A DNA stretch of 52,396 bases. It comes from Candidatus Aminicenantota bacterium (GTDB lineage: Bacteria > Acidobacteriota > Aminicenantia > Aminicenantales > Aminicenantaceae). The stretch is taken from positions 9,976 to 62,371 of the forward strand of contig WVXO01000018.1 in assembly GCA_011773465.1 (NCBI GenBank). The letters are read 5' to 3'. This document shows, one piece after another, positions 24,777-34,108 of this stretch. Position 1 is the stretch's first letter. The number at the start of each line of letters is the position of its first letter. Under the pieces are notes generated by a model. The model saw only the letters and a list, made by a program, of their open reading frames with translations, ran no database searches and was not told where the DNA came from. A program made the position numbers and the translations under genes.

Positions 24777-26020
24777 TCAAACAAACATATCTAAGAAACT
24801 GTCGATTTGGTTTTTTAGCTGACCCTCAAAATAGTTTCTCTTTGAGATACTATCACAATCCAAGCTAAAGAAAGGGATTCCCTTTTTCTGAAATGCCTCC
24901 TTTATTATCTTTATCCGCCCGTTATTCCAGCGGCAGCCCCATTGAGCAAAGTGAAGAACGCCGTCAATCCTGTATTGCGCGGCAAGGTTTAAAAGAGTTT
25001 CTACATAATGATCAACCAACCGATTAGCGGTATTGGAAACCAATTTTTGAGCAACGGTTCTGAAGGGCTTTTCTGGATTTAGCTCAGGCCAGAAAATATG
25101 ATTTACTTCCTCAAAAGCAATCGAAGCTTTCCGTTCCAACTCTAAATAATGAAAAAGGCGATTCTTAAAGTAAGGTTTAATATGGAGCCAGAGCAGTCTG
25201 TATTTTTCTTCCCCAATTGGGGTGATTTTCTTTGCTACTCTGTTTTCCAGTTCTTGAGCCATACTCCGATAAATTTCCAGCGCTTCCTTAGATCCAAAGC
25301 CAATGCCGATCATGTAGAGGTAGCCGAGGGCTTCGCTTCCTCTCATAGGAGAGGGTACTGCACGGCGAAGCTCATTATCCCGCAGGGCAAACCCTCGGGC
25401 TTTGTTCGAGAGCTCGATTGCTTTTGCCAGTTTCTCTTTTTTTAATTTCTGACCTGTTATTTCTCTCAGGCTGAGGGCAATCTCCTCCAGCTGCTCTGCC
25501 ACGTAGGAGAGAGCTTCTTCTCCTCTCTCTTGAGGGATATCAATTAAGAAGTATTCACAGTCATAAACGCGACTTGCTGTAGAGACCATTTTAGCTCCTG
25601 CATCGCAGAGATGAGAGGCAGCAATAACAGCAGAGGGCTGGGGGGAAGTCTATCTAAAACTGCGCCGGCGGCACAGCGCCGGACTGAACATGTTTCAGGA
25701 GGATGAAAATTCTTTTCAGCAACGGCCAAGTACTCATCGCCCAAACCATAACTAGCCAAGAAAGTAGCGACTGATTCAACATTAATGGGGATTACATCAA
25801 GAGCGTACAAAATTTCAGAAGGACACCAGATAGAAGTGAGAACTACAGGTTTTTCAGCGCGAAGGGCTTTATTGCTGAAATTTATCACTATATCAGCCAT
25901 TTTGCTTGTGGCCTTAAGACGCATACCCCCTCTTCTGGCTAAGTTCAGGAGTTTCGCCTTAATATAAAAGCTTTCTTTCTTCAACATGTCTTTGGTTATT
26001 TTCCTCTCTTTTTCCCTCAT
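24777..26020 (-). pseudogene. 2-hydroxyacyl-CoA dehydratase-family protein (HgdB/BcrB-like), frameshifted
   Basis: Two open frames join by a single-base shift. The first (start 26020) carries VVLTSIWCPSEILYALDVIP and PPETCSVRRCAAGAVLDRLP, with iron-sulfur-type cysteines. The second continues with PSAVIAASHLCDAGAKMVST, VYDCEYFLIDIPQ, then LHFAQWGCRWNNGRIKIIKE and IPFFSLDCDS to the end. The shift falls in a run of six G (25640-25645); seven would restore one frame of 414 residues, the normal family size. A sequencing error in a homopolymer is as likely as true decay. The family carries a [4Fe-4S] cluster and dehydrates 2-hydroxyacyl-CoA or reduces aryl-CoA with an ATP-driven activator; no activator gene is visible. 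Confidence 0.75.
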
Positions 26021-26034
26021 TTTTTCTGCACTCT

Positions 26035-27116
26035 TTAAAGCATTTCTATAAACGCCTCAATTCTTGTTCTTATCTGACCAAGGTTTCCTCCCGGAAAATC
26101 ATTCTCAATCTGGTGCACAGGAACACGCATTTTTTGGAAGAAGTTTCTATAAAAAGGATAATCGTAGAGATGATTATCACAGAATTTAAGCGTCTGATAT
26201 ATGATTCCATCAACTTTATATTCTTTAGCAAGTTTCTTTGCTACCTCAAGGCGAAGTCCTGTCCTTTTCATCCGAGCGCAGGGAGCCTTGAGAAGATAGC
26301 GCGTGCTTATAGCTTTGATGAGATCATTTGTTTGTTCTATATTTCCTGCGAAGTAACGACTCCCAGAACACATGTCATCGCAGACAACATGAGCTCCTGT
26401 TTCTTCGACGATTTCAATAAGCTGGGAGTTATGGAGAAGAGAACCTACAATCATGATTCTCGGCCCCTCAAGCTCCGATGTTTCCGGCGCTTTATTTCTT
26501 ATCTCTTCAATAAATTTTTTAAGCTCTTTATTAAAAACCTTTTAAACATCCTTTGGCTTGCCTGGAGAATTTTGAAGACCGAAGTTCCCTTTAAACCGAG
26601 ATGCTCACTCTTTCTCAGTTCGTAGAGTTCTCTCATTAAATCCCTGCTCTTGTTGTAAATATCTATCGCTTCAGCAATGTCTGACTCTTTTATCTTGCGT
26701 CCTATGTGACTCTCTAGGGCGATTATGAGCTTTTGAATTTCCTGCTTAAAATAATCAACAGCTAGGGGGCTGGTAATCCTGGGGAGATTTATAAAATGGA
26801 CAAAGGAGCATGAGGAAACGTATTTTCGCCAGATATGATAAAGACTGCGCAGGGCATCGCAAGAATTAACGATAACAATTCCTTTCAGCTGTTTCTCTTC
26901 CATCCTCAACCCCATGTCCAGATAAATCCGAACATAAGGACAAAGATTATGGTGCAGATAAGTATCAGCCAACTTAGTTGAAGGGTTATTTTCGTTAAGG
27001 CGAAAGGGATGAAAGCCTGCAGCATAAATAATTTCTTCAGGTGTATAAGTGCAAACCCAGCCAATCAAGGGGAGCTTAGGCTTTGGGCCTTGTTCGGAAA
27101 ATTTTATTTCAGTCAT
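26035..27116 (-). pseudogene. Second 2-hydroxyacyl-CoA dehydratase-family protein, frameshifted
   Basis: Partner of the gene just downstream (14-base gap). The first frame (start 27116) has LPLIGWVCTYTPEEIIYAAG, HHNLCPYVRIYL, IVIVNSCDALRSLYHIW and stops at 26499. The second, after a one-base shift, reads IEEIRNKAPETSELEGPRIM, VGSLLHNSQLIEIVEETGA, VVCDDMCSGSRYF and LKFCDNHLYDYPF. The shift lies at a run of six T (26515-26520); adding one base gives 360 residues. Cysteines at the expected cluster positions remain. As with its neighbour, either homopolymer error or pseudogene. The two would form the alpha/beta subunits of a dehydratase-like enzyme. Confidence 0.75.
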
Positions 27117-27199
27117 AAAAGCTATCTTTCCAAAAATATGAATTAAGATTTTTAATGCAAATCTCTTCCTAAATCAAGGGATTATTTTAAAAAAAATAA

Positions 27200-27297
27200 A
27201 AAAAATAGGACAGGATGCTCTTTATTTCCAAAAGGTATCCTGATTTCTTCCTATTGGAAATTCCTGTTAAAAAAAAGTTGCCTGTCCCCTTTTTATA
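27200..27297. repeat. Long imperfect hairpin, MITE/REP-like
   Basis: Outer arms GGACAGG (27208-27214) and CCTGTCC (27281-27287) enclose a second inverted repeat, TTCCAAAAGG and CCTATTGGAA, which differ from full complementarity at one base. A/T runs flank both sides. It fills most of the 320-base gap upstream of the Nif3-like gene, where no ORF is seen. The outer arm GCCTGTCCCC resembles the ends of small non-autonomous elements; identity is not proven. Confidence 0.45.
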
Positions 27298-27436
27298 AAG
27301 TTTGGAGGGCGGCTATTTACTTTTGTTCTTTAACTTTCAAACTCATTTATAATAAGATATATTTAGAAATTCGAAGGGAAAGAAAACAAGAATTTAAAGA
27401 GAACAAAGAAAGACTTCTAAAAAAGGAGCACAAAGA

Positions 27437-28402
27437 ATGAAACTTGAAAAATTATACAGAAAAGCTGTTGAGATAGGGATTGAAAACGATTTAAGAGGAA
27501 AATCGGAGATAAAAACAATCTTGAAAGAAGAAAAAGAAAAATACAAAAAGCTCAACGGTGAAGAGGTTGAATACTATGATAAGGATAGGTTGTTTAATCC
27601 ATTTTCAGATACAAGAGTTTTACACGGAGACTTGAATACAGAAGTCAAGAAAGTAATAGTGGGGATCGATATGGAAGTCGGAGAGATAATCTTTACCTAT
27701 CTTCTCAACAAGGACCAGGATCAAAAAATCGACTTGATCATCGCTCATCACCCTGAAGGCTATGCCCTTGCCCAGTTATATGACGTCATGAAGCTACAAG
27801 CTGACTTATTGGCGAGTTATGGAATAACCGTCAGCGTAGCCGAACAATTGTTGGAAAAAAGAATAAGCGAAATAGAAAGAAGACTCATGCCTGTGAACCA
27901 TAACAGGTCTGTAGATATCGCCAGGGTTTTAGGAATTCCGATGATGTGCATCCATACACCTGCCGACAACTGCGTTACAAATTACCTGAAAAAAACATTC
28001 GAAAAAGAAAAACCCTATAAGCTAAAAGATTTGCTGAAAATCCTAAAGAATATTCCTGAATACAAAAAATTAGCCAAGTTACAAGTCCCTCCCAAGATAG
28101 TGAGCGGATCAGAAGACAGCAAATGTGGAAAAATATTTGTCGATATGACAGGAGGCACAGAAGGCTCGAAAGAAATCTTTGAGAAATACGCGAACAGCGG
28201 AGTCAGCACGCTAGTCGGCATGCACCTGAGCGAGGAACATCTCGAAAATGCAAAGAAGGCAAAACTGAATGTTATCATTGCTGGACATATTTCAAGCGAT
28301 GTTCTGGGCTTTAACCTCCTGTTTGATGAACTGGAAAAAGAAGAAAAATTGGAATTTATCGGAATATCAGGATTCGAGCGAATCAGGAAATTAAATAAAT
28401 AA
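27437..28402 (+). CDS. Nif3-like (NGG1p-interacting factor 3 family) metal-binding protein
   Basis: 321 aa. Core motifs are VIVGIDMEVGEIIFTYLLN, LIIAHHPEGYALAQLYDVM (metal-ligand His pair), MPVNHNRSVDIARVLG, CIHTPADNCV and the C-terminal LVGMHLSEEHLENAKKAKLN and VIIAGHISSDVLGFNLLFDE with further His and Glu ligands. This matches the Nif3/YbgI di-metal fold, though with an N-terminal extension of about 50 charged residues (KTILKEEKEKYKKLNGEEVE). AAAAAGGAG precedes ATG 27437. The family is widespread but its reaction is unsettled; a GTP-cyclohydrolase-type link has been proposed. It stands alone. Confidence 0.75.
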   Translation: MKLEKLYRKAVEIGIENDLRGKSEIKTILKEEKEKYKKLNGEEVEYYDKDRLFNPFSDTRVLHGDLNTEVKKVIVGIDMEVGEIIFTYLLNKDQDQKIDLIIAHHPEGYALAQLYDVMKLQADLLASYGITVSVAEQLLEKRISEIERRLMPVNHNRSVDIARVLGIPMMCIHTPADNCVTNYLKKTFEKEKPYKLKDLLKILKNIPEYKKLAKLQVPPKIVSGSEDSKCGKIFVDMTGGTEGSKEIFEKYANSGVSTLVGMHLSEEHLENAKKAKLNVIIAGHISSDVLGFNLLFDELEKEEKLEFIGISGFERIRKLNK

Positions 28403-28438
28403 ATAAAATCCCTCCATCAAAGGTTATATCCATTTCTT

Positions 28439-28590
28439 GTAGGTGCTTGATTTATCAAACACACATTTTTGATCATAAGAAATAAATAAGGTGGGTTTGA
28501 TGAATCAAACCCCTACGTTAACAATTAAAAGGTGGGTTTGATGAATCAAGGCCCTGTAACAAAACCGGGCTTGATAAATCAAGCCACTAC
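28439..28590. repeat. Cluster of four REP-like palindromes
   Basis: Four copies of a palindrome around GGTGGGTTTGATNAATCAA followed by (A/G)CCCCTAC lie at 28439-28465 (inverted), 28490-28516, 28531-28559 and 28566-28590. Each can fold into a short hairpin GGGTTTGAT/ATCAAACCC. They fill the space between the converging Nif3-like and MFS genes. A fifth copy is at 30129-30156. The arrangement is typical of REP elements, which may end transcripts or protect mRNA 3' ends. Confidence 0.75.
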
Positions 28591-28591
28591 A

Positions 28592-29755
28592 TTAATTATG
28601 CCTCTTTAAGGCGGGCGTAGGTGCTTTCCAAGTAAATATCAGGGTTGCCAAGAAAATGATTATTCCGGCCAAAAGATACATTTGTCTGTATCCGTACAGG
28701 TCAGAGATCCAGCCAAAAAAGACGGAGCCAAATCCCATTCCTATATCAAAAAAAGCCAGGTAAAGACTTATAGCCAATCCTTTATTCTCTCGACCCAGGA
28801 TATCAATAATATAGGTTGTCAAAGCAGGAAAGATAAGCCCCTGGCCAAAACCTCCGATTATGCCTGCTATGATAAACATCCAGAAGGATTTAACCTGAGA
28901 AATCAGAAGAAAGTTGAGGCTGATGATACAAACGGCAGGAAGGATGACCTGCTTTCGGCCATACTTATCAGATAAACCACCGATTCCGAGGCGAGTTAGA
29001 ACAGCCGCCCCTGAAAAGCAGAGAAAAAAAGGCCCCACTCTCTCAAAAGGGATTGATTTTCCGAATAGAGCGATGAAATAAACAACCGCTCCCCTGGTTG
29101 CTCCCTGGGAAATGGTCAACATTGATATAAGGAGAATAGTGATGATTGAAATATTCATGAAGGATTTTGACTTAAGGAAATGCTGGGAATTATCGGGTCT
29201 CGCGACTTCCCTGGTTAGCGAAACGCATAAGAAAGAAGCAAAAAGAAAGCCTAAACTTGTGTTAAAAAGCGCACTGTAGCCAAATCGATTGATGACTTCC
29301 TCAGCAACAACGGGGCCTAGAGCAACAGAAATAAGACCAGCCACTCCGATTATGCCCATAGAACGAGCTAATCTTTCCACTGGCGCTAAATCTGAGCACA
29401 TAGTCAAAGTGGCTGTCATACTGATACCCCAGCCTATACCTGTCAGGGCTCTTAAAATAATCGGCAAGAATCCTGCGTCTTTGATGAGGTGAAAAAATGG
29501 TAAAACCAAAATTAAGAATCCTATTCCAAAGAGAGATATATTCTTTCTGCCTTTTACATCAACTAAGCGTCCGAAAATCGGCCGAAAAAAAATGGCCATA
29601 AGACTGTGAATGCCCATAATCAATCCTATCTGGCTCTTTGAAGGATTGAACTGTTTGAGGAAAAGAGGAAACAGGAAAAAAAGGGTTATGCTCATGAATA
29701 AAAAGAAATACCCAAACAAAGCAATAATAAAATGTCTGTTCCAGAATGACTTCAT
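28592..29755 (-). CDS. MFS transporter
   Basis: 387-residue major facilitator with about 12 transmembrane helices. The loop 2-3 motif FGRLVDVKGRKNISLFGIG and its repeat LGIGGLSDKYGRKQVILPAV in the second half are the classic MFS signatures. RALTGIGWGISMTATLT and GFGQGLIFPALTTYIID are the conserved helix 4 and 10 segments. A drug or metabolite exporter or importer is possible; the substrate cannot be predicted. It ends against the REP palindromes and is not obviously in an operon. Confidence 0.88.
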   Translation of the reverse strand: MKSFWNRHFIIALFGYFFLFMSITLFFLFPLFLKQFNPSKSQIGLIMGIHSLMAIFFRPIFGRLVDVKGRKNISLFGIGFLILVLPFFHLIKDAGFLPIILRALTGIGWGISMTATLTMCSDLAPVERLARSMGIIGVAGLISVALGPVVAEEVINRFGYSALFNTSLGFLFASFLCVSLTREVARPDNSQHFLKSKSFMNISIITILLISMLTISQGATRGAVVYFIALFGKSIPFERVGPFFLCFSGAAVLTRLGIGGLSDKYGRKQVILPAVCIISLNFLLISQVKSFWMFIIAGIIGGFGQGLIFPALTTYIIDILGRENKGLAISLYLAFFDIGMGFGSVFFGWISDLYGYRQMYLLAGIIIFLATLIFTWKAPTPALKRHN

Positions 29756-29857
29756 TTTCTCCGGCTTTAAATTTTTCCTAAAAGAATATCTATTTCAGAT
29801 TTAGTAGTGTATTAAAAGAAAAACACCAGGTAAAGAAAAATTAGTATGAGATAGAGT

Positions 29858-29949
29858 GCTGGCTGTCTTGGGTATGGGGAAAATAAGTGAAAAGGGGATA
29901 ATGAAGGAGGGTTATATTAACCCTGCCCAGCCAGCAAAACAAGGTTTAA
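29858..29949 (+). ncRNA. Interlocked-helix element, copy A
   Basis: GCTGGCTG (29858-29865) pairs with CAGCCAGC (29928-29935). CCCTG just before the second arm and CAAGG (29940-29944) just after it can form a second, crossing helix, extended by TTAA/TTAA and with one mismatch. Four As separate the arms CAGCCAGC and CAAGG. The 55-base loop contains AAGGAGGG. Related copies lie at 33773, 33950 and 49667. Confidence 0.5.
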
Positions 29950-30128
29950 TTTAATTATATCAGACCTCAAAAAAAAAGCAATATTTTCATAAAAATTCCC
30001 TGCTGAACAGAAAAATTTTAATATATTTTGATGATCGACTCCACCTCAAATAAAATATAAAGAATAGGTAAAAAGATGATCATCCCCCAAAATACCATCC
30101 TTTTTATGTAGAGATTGGAATTATTAGA

Positions 30129-30156
30129 GGTGGGTTTGATAAATCAAGCCCCTACA
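30129..30156. repeat. REP-like palindrome, fifth copy
   Basis: GGTGGGTTTGATAAATCAAG followed by CCCCTACA matches the copies at 28.4-28.6 kb. It sits just past the stop of the saccharopine-dehydrogenase-like gene. Confidence 0.7.
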
Positions 30157-30182
30157 AATAAATCAAATCCATAAATGAATAA

Positions 30183-31343
30183 TTAATCAGAAATGATTTT
30201 GTGGGTGACAACCACGCCCCGTTCCTTCAAAGCATCCATGAGAGGTTGGTACAATTCGGCCTGAAAGATTTCTTCAGGAAAGAGGCTCCCTCTCTGGACA
30301 ATCTTCCCCGAAGTAATCATCTGGGCAGCAATAGAAGCAGGAAAGCTTGTTGTTTTTCCCATGGAAGTATAATTCTTCTCTGAGTCATAAAAGTCTATCA
30401 TTTCAAAGATATGGGTTGTGGGCTTACCTGATTTCTTCCCTTCGACAGTTATCCTTAGTAAAGTCACATCTCTCTCTGTTTCTAATTTCATCTCTGAATC
30501 TAAAAGGGCCTCGAGGAGTTCTCGAGGAATAATCTTCTTGTTATGAAGTGTGATGGGATGACGTGAAAAAAGGCCGCATTCCTTGAGGGTTTCAATACCT
30601 TGAGCATGGCCTTTATGGCGAATCGTTTTTTCAGCAAGTTCGCCTTTTATTTTCCTCTTCATTGTATGAACAAGAGAATTTAACCCGTCTGTGTAAAAGC
30701 ATTCCATCTCTGAAAAAGGATGAGGAAACTGGATAGATTCTAATCCAGATAATGGTGGGACCTCTTTTATTTTTCCCTTCATAAGAACTAAAGCTTTCCT
30801 TTCATAAAAATCGAGAAGACTCTCAACCGCATACAAAATCCTATAATTTAGAGGAGGCTTGGGATGAACAGGATTTCCTCCCACATAAATCATGGCTTTT
30901 TCTACCTCATCCAGCAGATGAGCTCCCCTTCCCACACAAATATTGGTAATACCCGGAGAAACTCCCAAACCAGAAATGAGAGTTACGCTTTTTTTCTTGG
31001 CCTCAGAATCATATCTAAGGCGATCTAAGGGCTTCTCGCCTACTAAATCCACAAAATGAACTCCTTTAAGGACCGCTGTTTCAAGTGCTAAAAAACTCTG
31101 TTTATGGAGAAGAGCAGCTAAAGCAACATCCTGCCCCTTAAAAATCTCTTGCCTCTGTTTCTCTTTCTCCAAATTTCTTTGCAGAGGAATTAGCCTCTCG
31201 CTACCTATGAATTTTTTAGCTTTTTGCAGCTGTTTTGAACTGATATCGACAAGAGTGACCGCATTTTGATCATCAGACTCAATAAGATCTTTGGCCAAAA
31301 CAATGCCCATCTTTCCTGCACCCATGACAAGATACCGACTCAT
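30183..31343 (-). CDS. Saccharopine dehydrogenase / lysine dehydrogenase-like
   Basis: 386-residue NAD(P)-dependent enzyme. The Rossmann motif is YLVMGAGKMGIVLAKDLIES at the N-terminus, with VTLVDISSKQLQKAKKF. The substrate domain has HFVDLVGEKPLDRLRYDSE, VTLISGLGVSPGITNICVGR (typical GLxPGxxN) and VHTMKRKIKGELAEKTIRHK. This fits the saccharopine dehydrogenase-like / amino-acid dehydrogenase family that forms or breaks secondary amines of lysine-type substrates. It starts 9 bases after an NhaC-type transporter gene ends on the same strand, so the two are one operon; the transporter may import its amino-acid substrate. Confidence 0.8.
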   Translation of the reverse strand: MSRYLVMGAGKMGIVLAKDLIESDDQNAVTLVDISSKQLQKAKKFIGSERLIPLQRNLEKEKQRQEIFKGQDVALAALLHKQSFLALETAVLKGVHFVDLVGEKPLDRLRYDSEAKKKSVTLISGLGVSPGITNICVGRGAHLLDEVEKAMIYVGGNPVHPKPPLNYRILYAVESLLDFYERKALVLMKGKIKEVPPLSGLESIQFPHPFSEMECFYTDGLNSLVHTMKRKIKGELAEKTIRHKGHAQGIETLKECGLFSRHPITLHNKKIIPRELLEALLDSEMKLETERDVTLLRITVEGKKSGKPTTHIFEMIDFYDSEKNYTSMGKTTSFPASIAAQMITSGKIVQRGSLFPEEIFQAELYQPLMDALKERGVVVTHKIISD

Positions 31344-31352
31344 TTCTCTCTC

Positions 31353-32747
31353 CTAAAACATTCCTATAATCAGATAAATGATGCAAGCAATAAATGCCAC
31401 TGCCAAAGCATAATAGATCTGGGTTCTCACGTGATCCATATGGTCACAAGCGCTACCCAAAGAAGAGAGGACTGTGGTATCTGAGAGAGGAGAGCAGTGA
31501 TCCCCAAACACTCCGCCTCCAGCCGTGGCAGCAATGGTTCCTAAAACAAGAACTGATACCTGCCCCTGGCTGAATTCAAAAGCCAAGGGCACAGCAATCG
31601 GAATAACGATAGCATATGTTCCCCAAGAAGTTCCGGTTGCGAAACTGATAAAAGCGCTAAGAATAAAAACCAAAAATGGCAACAATCCAGGATTAAACCA
31701 TCCCTCAGTTACACTTATGACGTACTGGGCAGTTCCCATTTCTCTGCTTACGCTATTAATGGCATAGGCAAAAGCCAGGATCAAAACGGCTGGCATGACT
31801 CCTTTGATTCCTGCTAGCATCGATTTCATCAGGCCGGCCAGGCTGTCAACTTTCTGGAAGAACATGACTACACCCAGTGCTGCTGCAGCCAACATGAAGC
31901 TATTCAGAACGCGAGCTTGACCTGTAAGGATAAAAGATCCCAAATTGAAAGCGATCACAATCAGCACAGGAGTAAAAAAATTCAGCCAGATATTAGGTCG
32001 ACCTTTTTCTGAGACCTGAAGGTTTGTTAGCTCAAAGCTCATCATGGGCACAGAACCTGAACGGAGAACTTGACCCGTCTCCATAGCTCTATGTTCTGCC
32101 CTTCGCATGGGTCCAAAATCAGGGAAAAGCTTCAGAGTAATCAATCCGACCATAATAACAGACAAGATAGCGTAAAAATTAAAGGGAATAGACTTAATAA
32201 AAAGAGACATGGCCGCCTCTTTACTTGCTGCATAGCCCGTGACTACCAGAAGCCCGCTTATGTAAACAGCCCATCCTGTAATGGGAGCTAAGACACTCAC
32301 AGGAGCTGAAGTAGAGTCGCAGATATAAGCCAGTTTTTCTCTTGATATTTTATGTCGGTCTGTCAATTTTCGCATCACTGGTCCGACAAAAAGAGGGCTA
32401 AAATAATCGCTGAAAAAAATGAACATCCCCAACACCCACCCCAGAAATTGCGTTTGTCTCCGAGTTTTTGTTATGAATTTTACCTTCTGGGAAAACATAT
32501 TCACTGCCCCGCATCTCTGGTAGAAAGCCACCAGTATTCCGATGCAGATCTCTATCAAACAGACCCACATGAAATCTCTATTCCCCAATGTTTTTGCTAG
32601 TAGCTCAGGAAATCCACCTGCTCCCTGCCCCATCAGAAGTACTCCTGTCAAACAGGCTACTGCCAAGCTGAAAACAGGCTCTCGAGTGAGGAAAGCTAAC
32701 AAAATAGCCAGAAGAGGAGGGATTAAGGAAAGCCATCCATAATTCAT
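31353..32747 (-). CDS. NhaC-family Na+/H+ antiporter or amino-acid transporter
   Basis: 464-residue protein with about 11 transmembrane helices. Signatures are FSDYFSPLFVGPVMRKLTDR, DSTSAPVSVLAPITGWAVYI, FATGTSWGTYAIVIPIAVPL and GGGVFGDHCSPLSDTTVLSS, all typical of the NhaC group, which also contains amino-acid transporters. It is the first gene of a two-gene operon with the saccharopine-dehydrogenase-like enzyme. That context favours sodium-coupled transport of an amino acid such as lysine over pure Na+/H+ exchange; this is an inference. Confidence 0.85.
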   Translation of the reverse strand: MNYGWLSLIPPLLAILLAFLTREPVFSLAVACLTGVLLMGQGAGGFPELLAKTLGNRDFMWVCLIEICIGILVAFYQRCGAVNMFSQKVKFITKTRRQTQFLGWVLGMFIFFSDYFSPLFVGPVMRKLTDRHKISREKLAYICDSTSAPVSVLAPITGWAVYISGLLVVTGYAASKEAAMSLFIKSIPFNFYAILSVIMVGLITLKLFPDFGPMRRAEHRAMETGQVLRSGSVPMMSFELTNLQVSEKGRPNIWLNFFTPVLIVIAFNLGSFILTGQARVLNSFMLAAAALGVVMFFQKVDSLAGLMKSMLAGIKGVMPAVLILAFAYAINSVSREMGTAQYVISVTEGWFNPGLLPFLVFILSAFISFATGTSWGTYAIVIPIAVPLAFEFSQGQVSVLVLGTIAATAGGGVFGDHCSPLSDTTVLSSLGSACDHMDHVRTQIYYALAVAFIACIIYLIIGMF

Positions 32748-32942
32748 AGCTTTATTCCCATTTTAAGCTTCGAATCACGAATAAAATCATACATTCTTTG
32801 AGAATGCAATAGATAATTTTTTAAGCCCGTGGAATTTTTTGATCGGCAAGGAATGATTTTTTCTTATAATACCATTGCTGCCGAAGGATTTTAAGGGGAT
32901 AAAGAGAGATTATAGCTTTTTTCTTTTACGTTTGTTACTTAA

Positions 32943-33533
32943 CTATCTTTTTTCTTTAATCTCTTGGACAAAGCTCTGATGAATATAGCCTGAAATGATA
33001 AGTCCCTCTTCATCTGGAGGAAGATTTACGAGATACCATTCCCCTGCTTTTCCTATTGCTTGAAGGGAAATTCCCAACTGAACCTGATGAATTACCTCGC
33101 TTGTAAAATCGGGCTCTGCTCTAATGTTTGTTTTCTCTAATAAAACCTGGATATTTTTAGGAGATTCAAATAAAACTTCTTCTACTACCTCCAGCTCCTT
33201 TAGCTGCTTTTCTGGCTCCTCTTTTTCTTCTTCCTCAACCTCGGGAACATCATACATCACTTCCACTGCAGACGCACGGATAAATCCAGTGAAGTTTATA
33301 AATTTCTTTTCAGAATAGAAAGAAACATAATACCAGTCCTCTCGTATTCTTTCTGTTGAGAGAAGACTAAGGATAGCTCCCCTCTCTGCCGTTTCAATTA
33401 TGGGGCTCTCTAAGTCTGGGTCGAGATATATACCTGCCCTTACCGCGATGACTATCATTTTATCTTGTTGCGGCAATAATGGAGATAGAAATAATAAGAA
33501 TATTAAAACAGACATAAATATTGTTTTTTTCAT
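32943..33533 (-). CDS. Exported protein with two SH3b-like domains
   Basis: The frame is open upstream, but ATG 33533 is preferred: GGGGATAATA precedes it and a clear signal peptide begins there (MKKTIFMSVLIFLLFLSPLL, then PQQ). Two bacterial SH3-type repeats follow: VIAVRAGIYLDPDLESPIIE with WYYVSF, and KTNIRAEPDFTSEVIHQVQL with GEWYLVNLPPDEEG. An acidic linker of about 25 residues joins them (EVEEEEKEEPEKQ). Such proteins bind peptidoglycan or proteins in the periplasm. No enzyme domain is attached. It is a single gene upstream of the NhaC operon on the same strand. Confidence 0.75.
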   Translation of the reverse strand: MKKTIFMSVLIFLLFLSPLLPQQDKMIVIAVRAGIYLDPDLESPIIETAERGAILSLLSTERIREDWYYVSFYSEKKFINFTGFIRASAVEVMYDVPEVEEEEKEEPEKQLKELEVVEEVLFESPKNIQVLLEKTNIRAEPDFTSEVIHQVQLGISLQAIGKAGEWYLVNLPPDEEGLIISGYIHQSFVQEIKEKR

Positions 33534-33772
33534 TATTATCCCCGGCCGTGTGCTATTTGTTGTCACTATTTATGAAGTTAAGTATAGCATAAAAAAAATC
33601 AGAGTCAAATTTCGATCCACTTTTGCGGTTCGGAGTCCTAACTTTTCTCTTTTTTCTGCCCCTTGCGAAAGCCTCTTTATCCTGCGATTAATCAGCAAAG
33701 CAGGAAAATCACCCCCAAAATCATCTTAAGAGGCGATTGATAATCTTGGTGGGCTGTGCGAATATGTGCTCG

Positions 33773-33859
33773 CCTTGTTTTTGCTGGCTGGGCAAGGTCA
33801 AGCCCACTAAAAAACATTCCATAATCCTCCTTCTGCTTATCTTCCCTAAACAGCCAGCA
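33773..33859 (-). ncRNA. Interlocked-helix element, copy B
   Basis: Minus strand: TGCTGGCTG pairs with CAGCCAGCA (9 pairs), and CCTTG before the second arm pairs with CAAGG after it. The linker between the second arm of helix 1 and the second arm of helix 2 is AAAA. The 53-base loop contains GAAGGAGGA. Same order and spacing as copies A, C and D. Confidence 0.55.
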
Positions 33860-33949
33860 TTCTATCCCCTTTCTAGATAGAAAAAATTCACCCTGCAAAT
33901 CACCGCGGAAGGTGATTGTAATTGCCAGTCTTTTTTGTCAATCTAAAAG

Positions 33950-34022
33950 AGCCTTGTTTAGCTGGCTGGACAAGGCTCCTATCTCCTCCTTCTCCAACCC
34001 TAAATAATCCTCAACAGCCAGC
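33950..34022 (-). ncRNA. Interlocked-helix element, copy C
   Basis: Minus strand: GCTGGCTG (34022-34015) pairs with CAGCCAGC (33968-33961), and AGCCTTG pairs with CAAGGCT (7 pairs), followed by CTTTT, so helix 2 alone could act as a terminator. The linker is TAAA. The 37-base loop contains GAAGGAGGA. Copy B follows about 90 bases downstream. Confidence 0.55.
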
Positions 34023-34108
34023 CTCTCTATTTTGCCCGTTTCTTTCGCGAATCAAGAATTTCCTTGGACCAAATTACCTTCCCTGAGAGGCGATAATCCG
34101 CATCAACG

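Larger units (their letters stand above)
33640..34101 (-). repeat. Degenerate tandem units carrying elements B and C
   Basis: On the minus strand, GATTATCGCCTCT (near 34101) and GATTATCAATCGCCTCT (near 33755) begin related stretches, and the sequence leading into elements B and C is alike (GTGATTTGCAGGGTGAATTT against GTAATTTGGTCCAAGGAAAT). About three diverged units of roughly 160 bases seem to lie head to tail. One reads as an open stretch DYRLSGKVIWSKEILDSRKK before a stop, so they may descend from a coding repeat. A 68-codon frame over copy B (33692-33898) is not convincing as a gene. Confidence 0.35.

Noticed and set aside
33692-33898. 68-codon minus-strand ORF
   Set aside because: It covers structured element B and the degenerate repeat; the reading is not kept in copy C, and no domain is seen.
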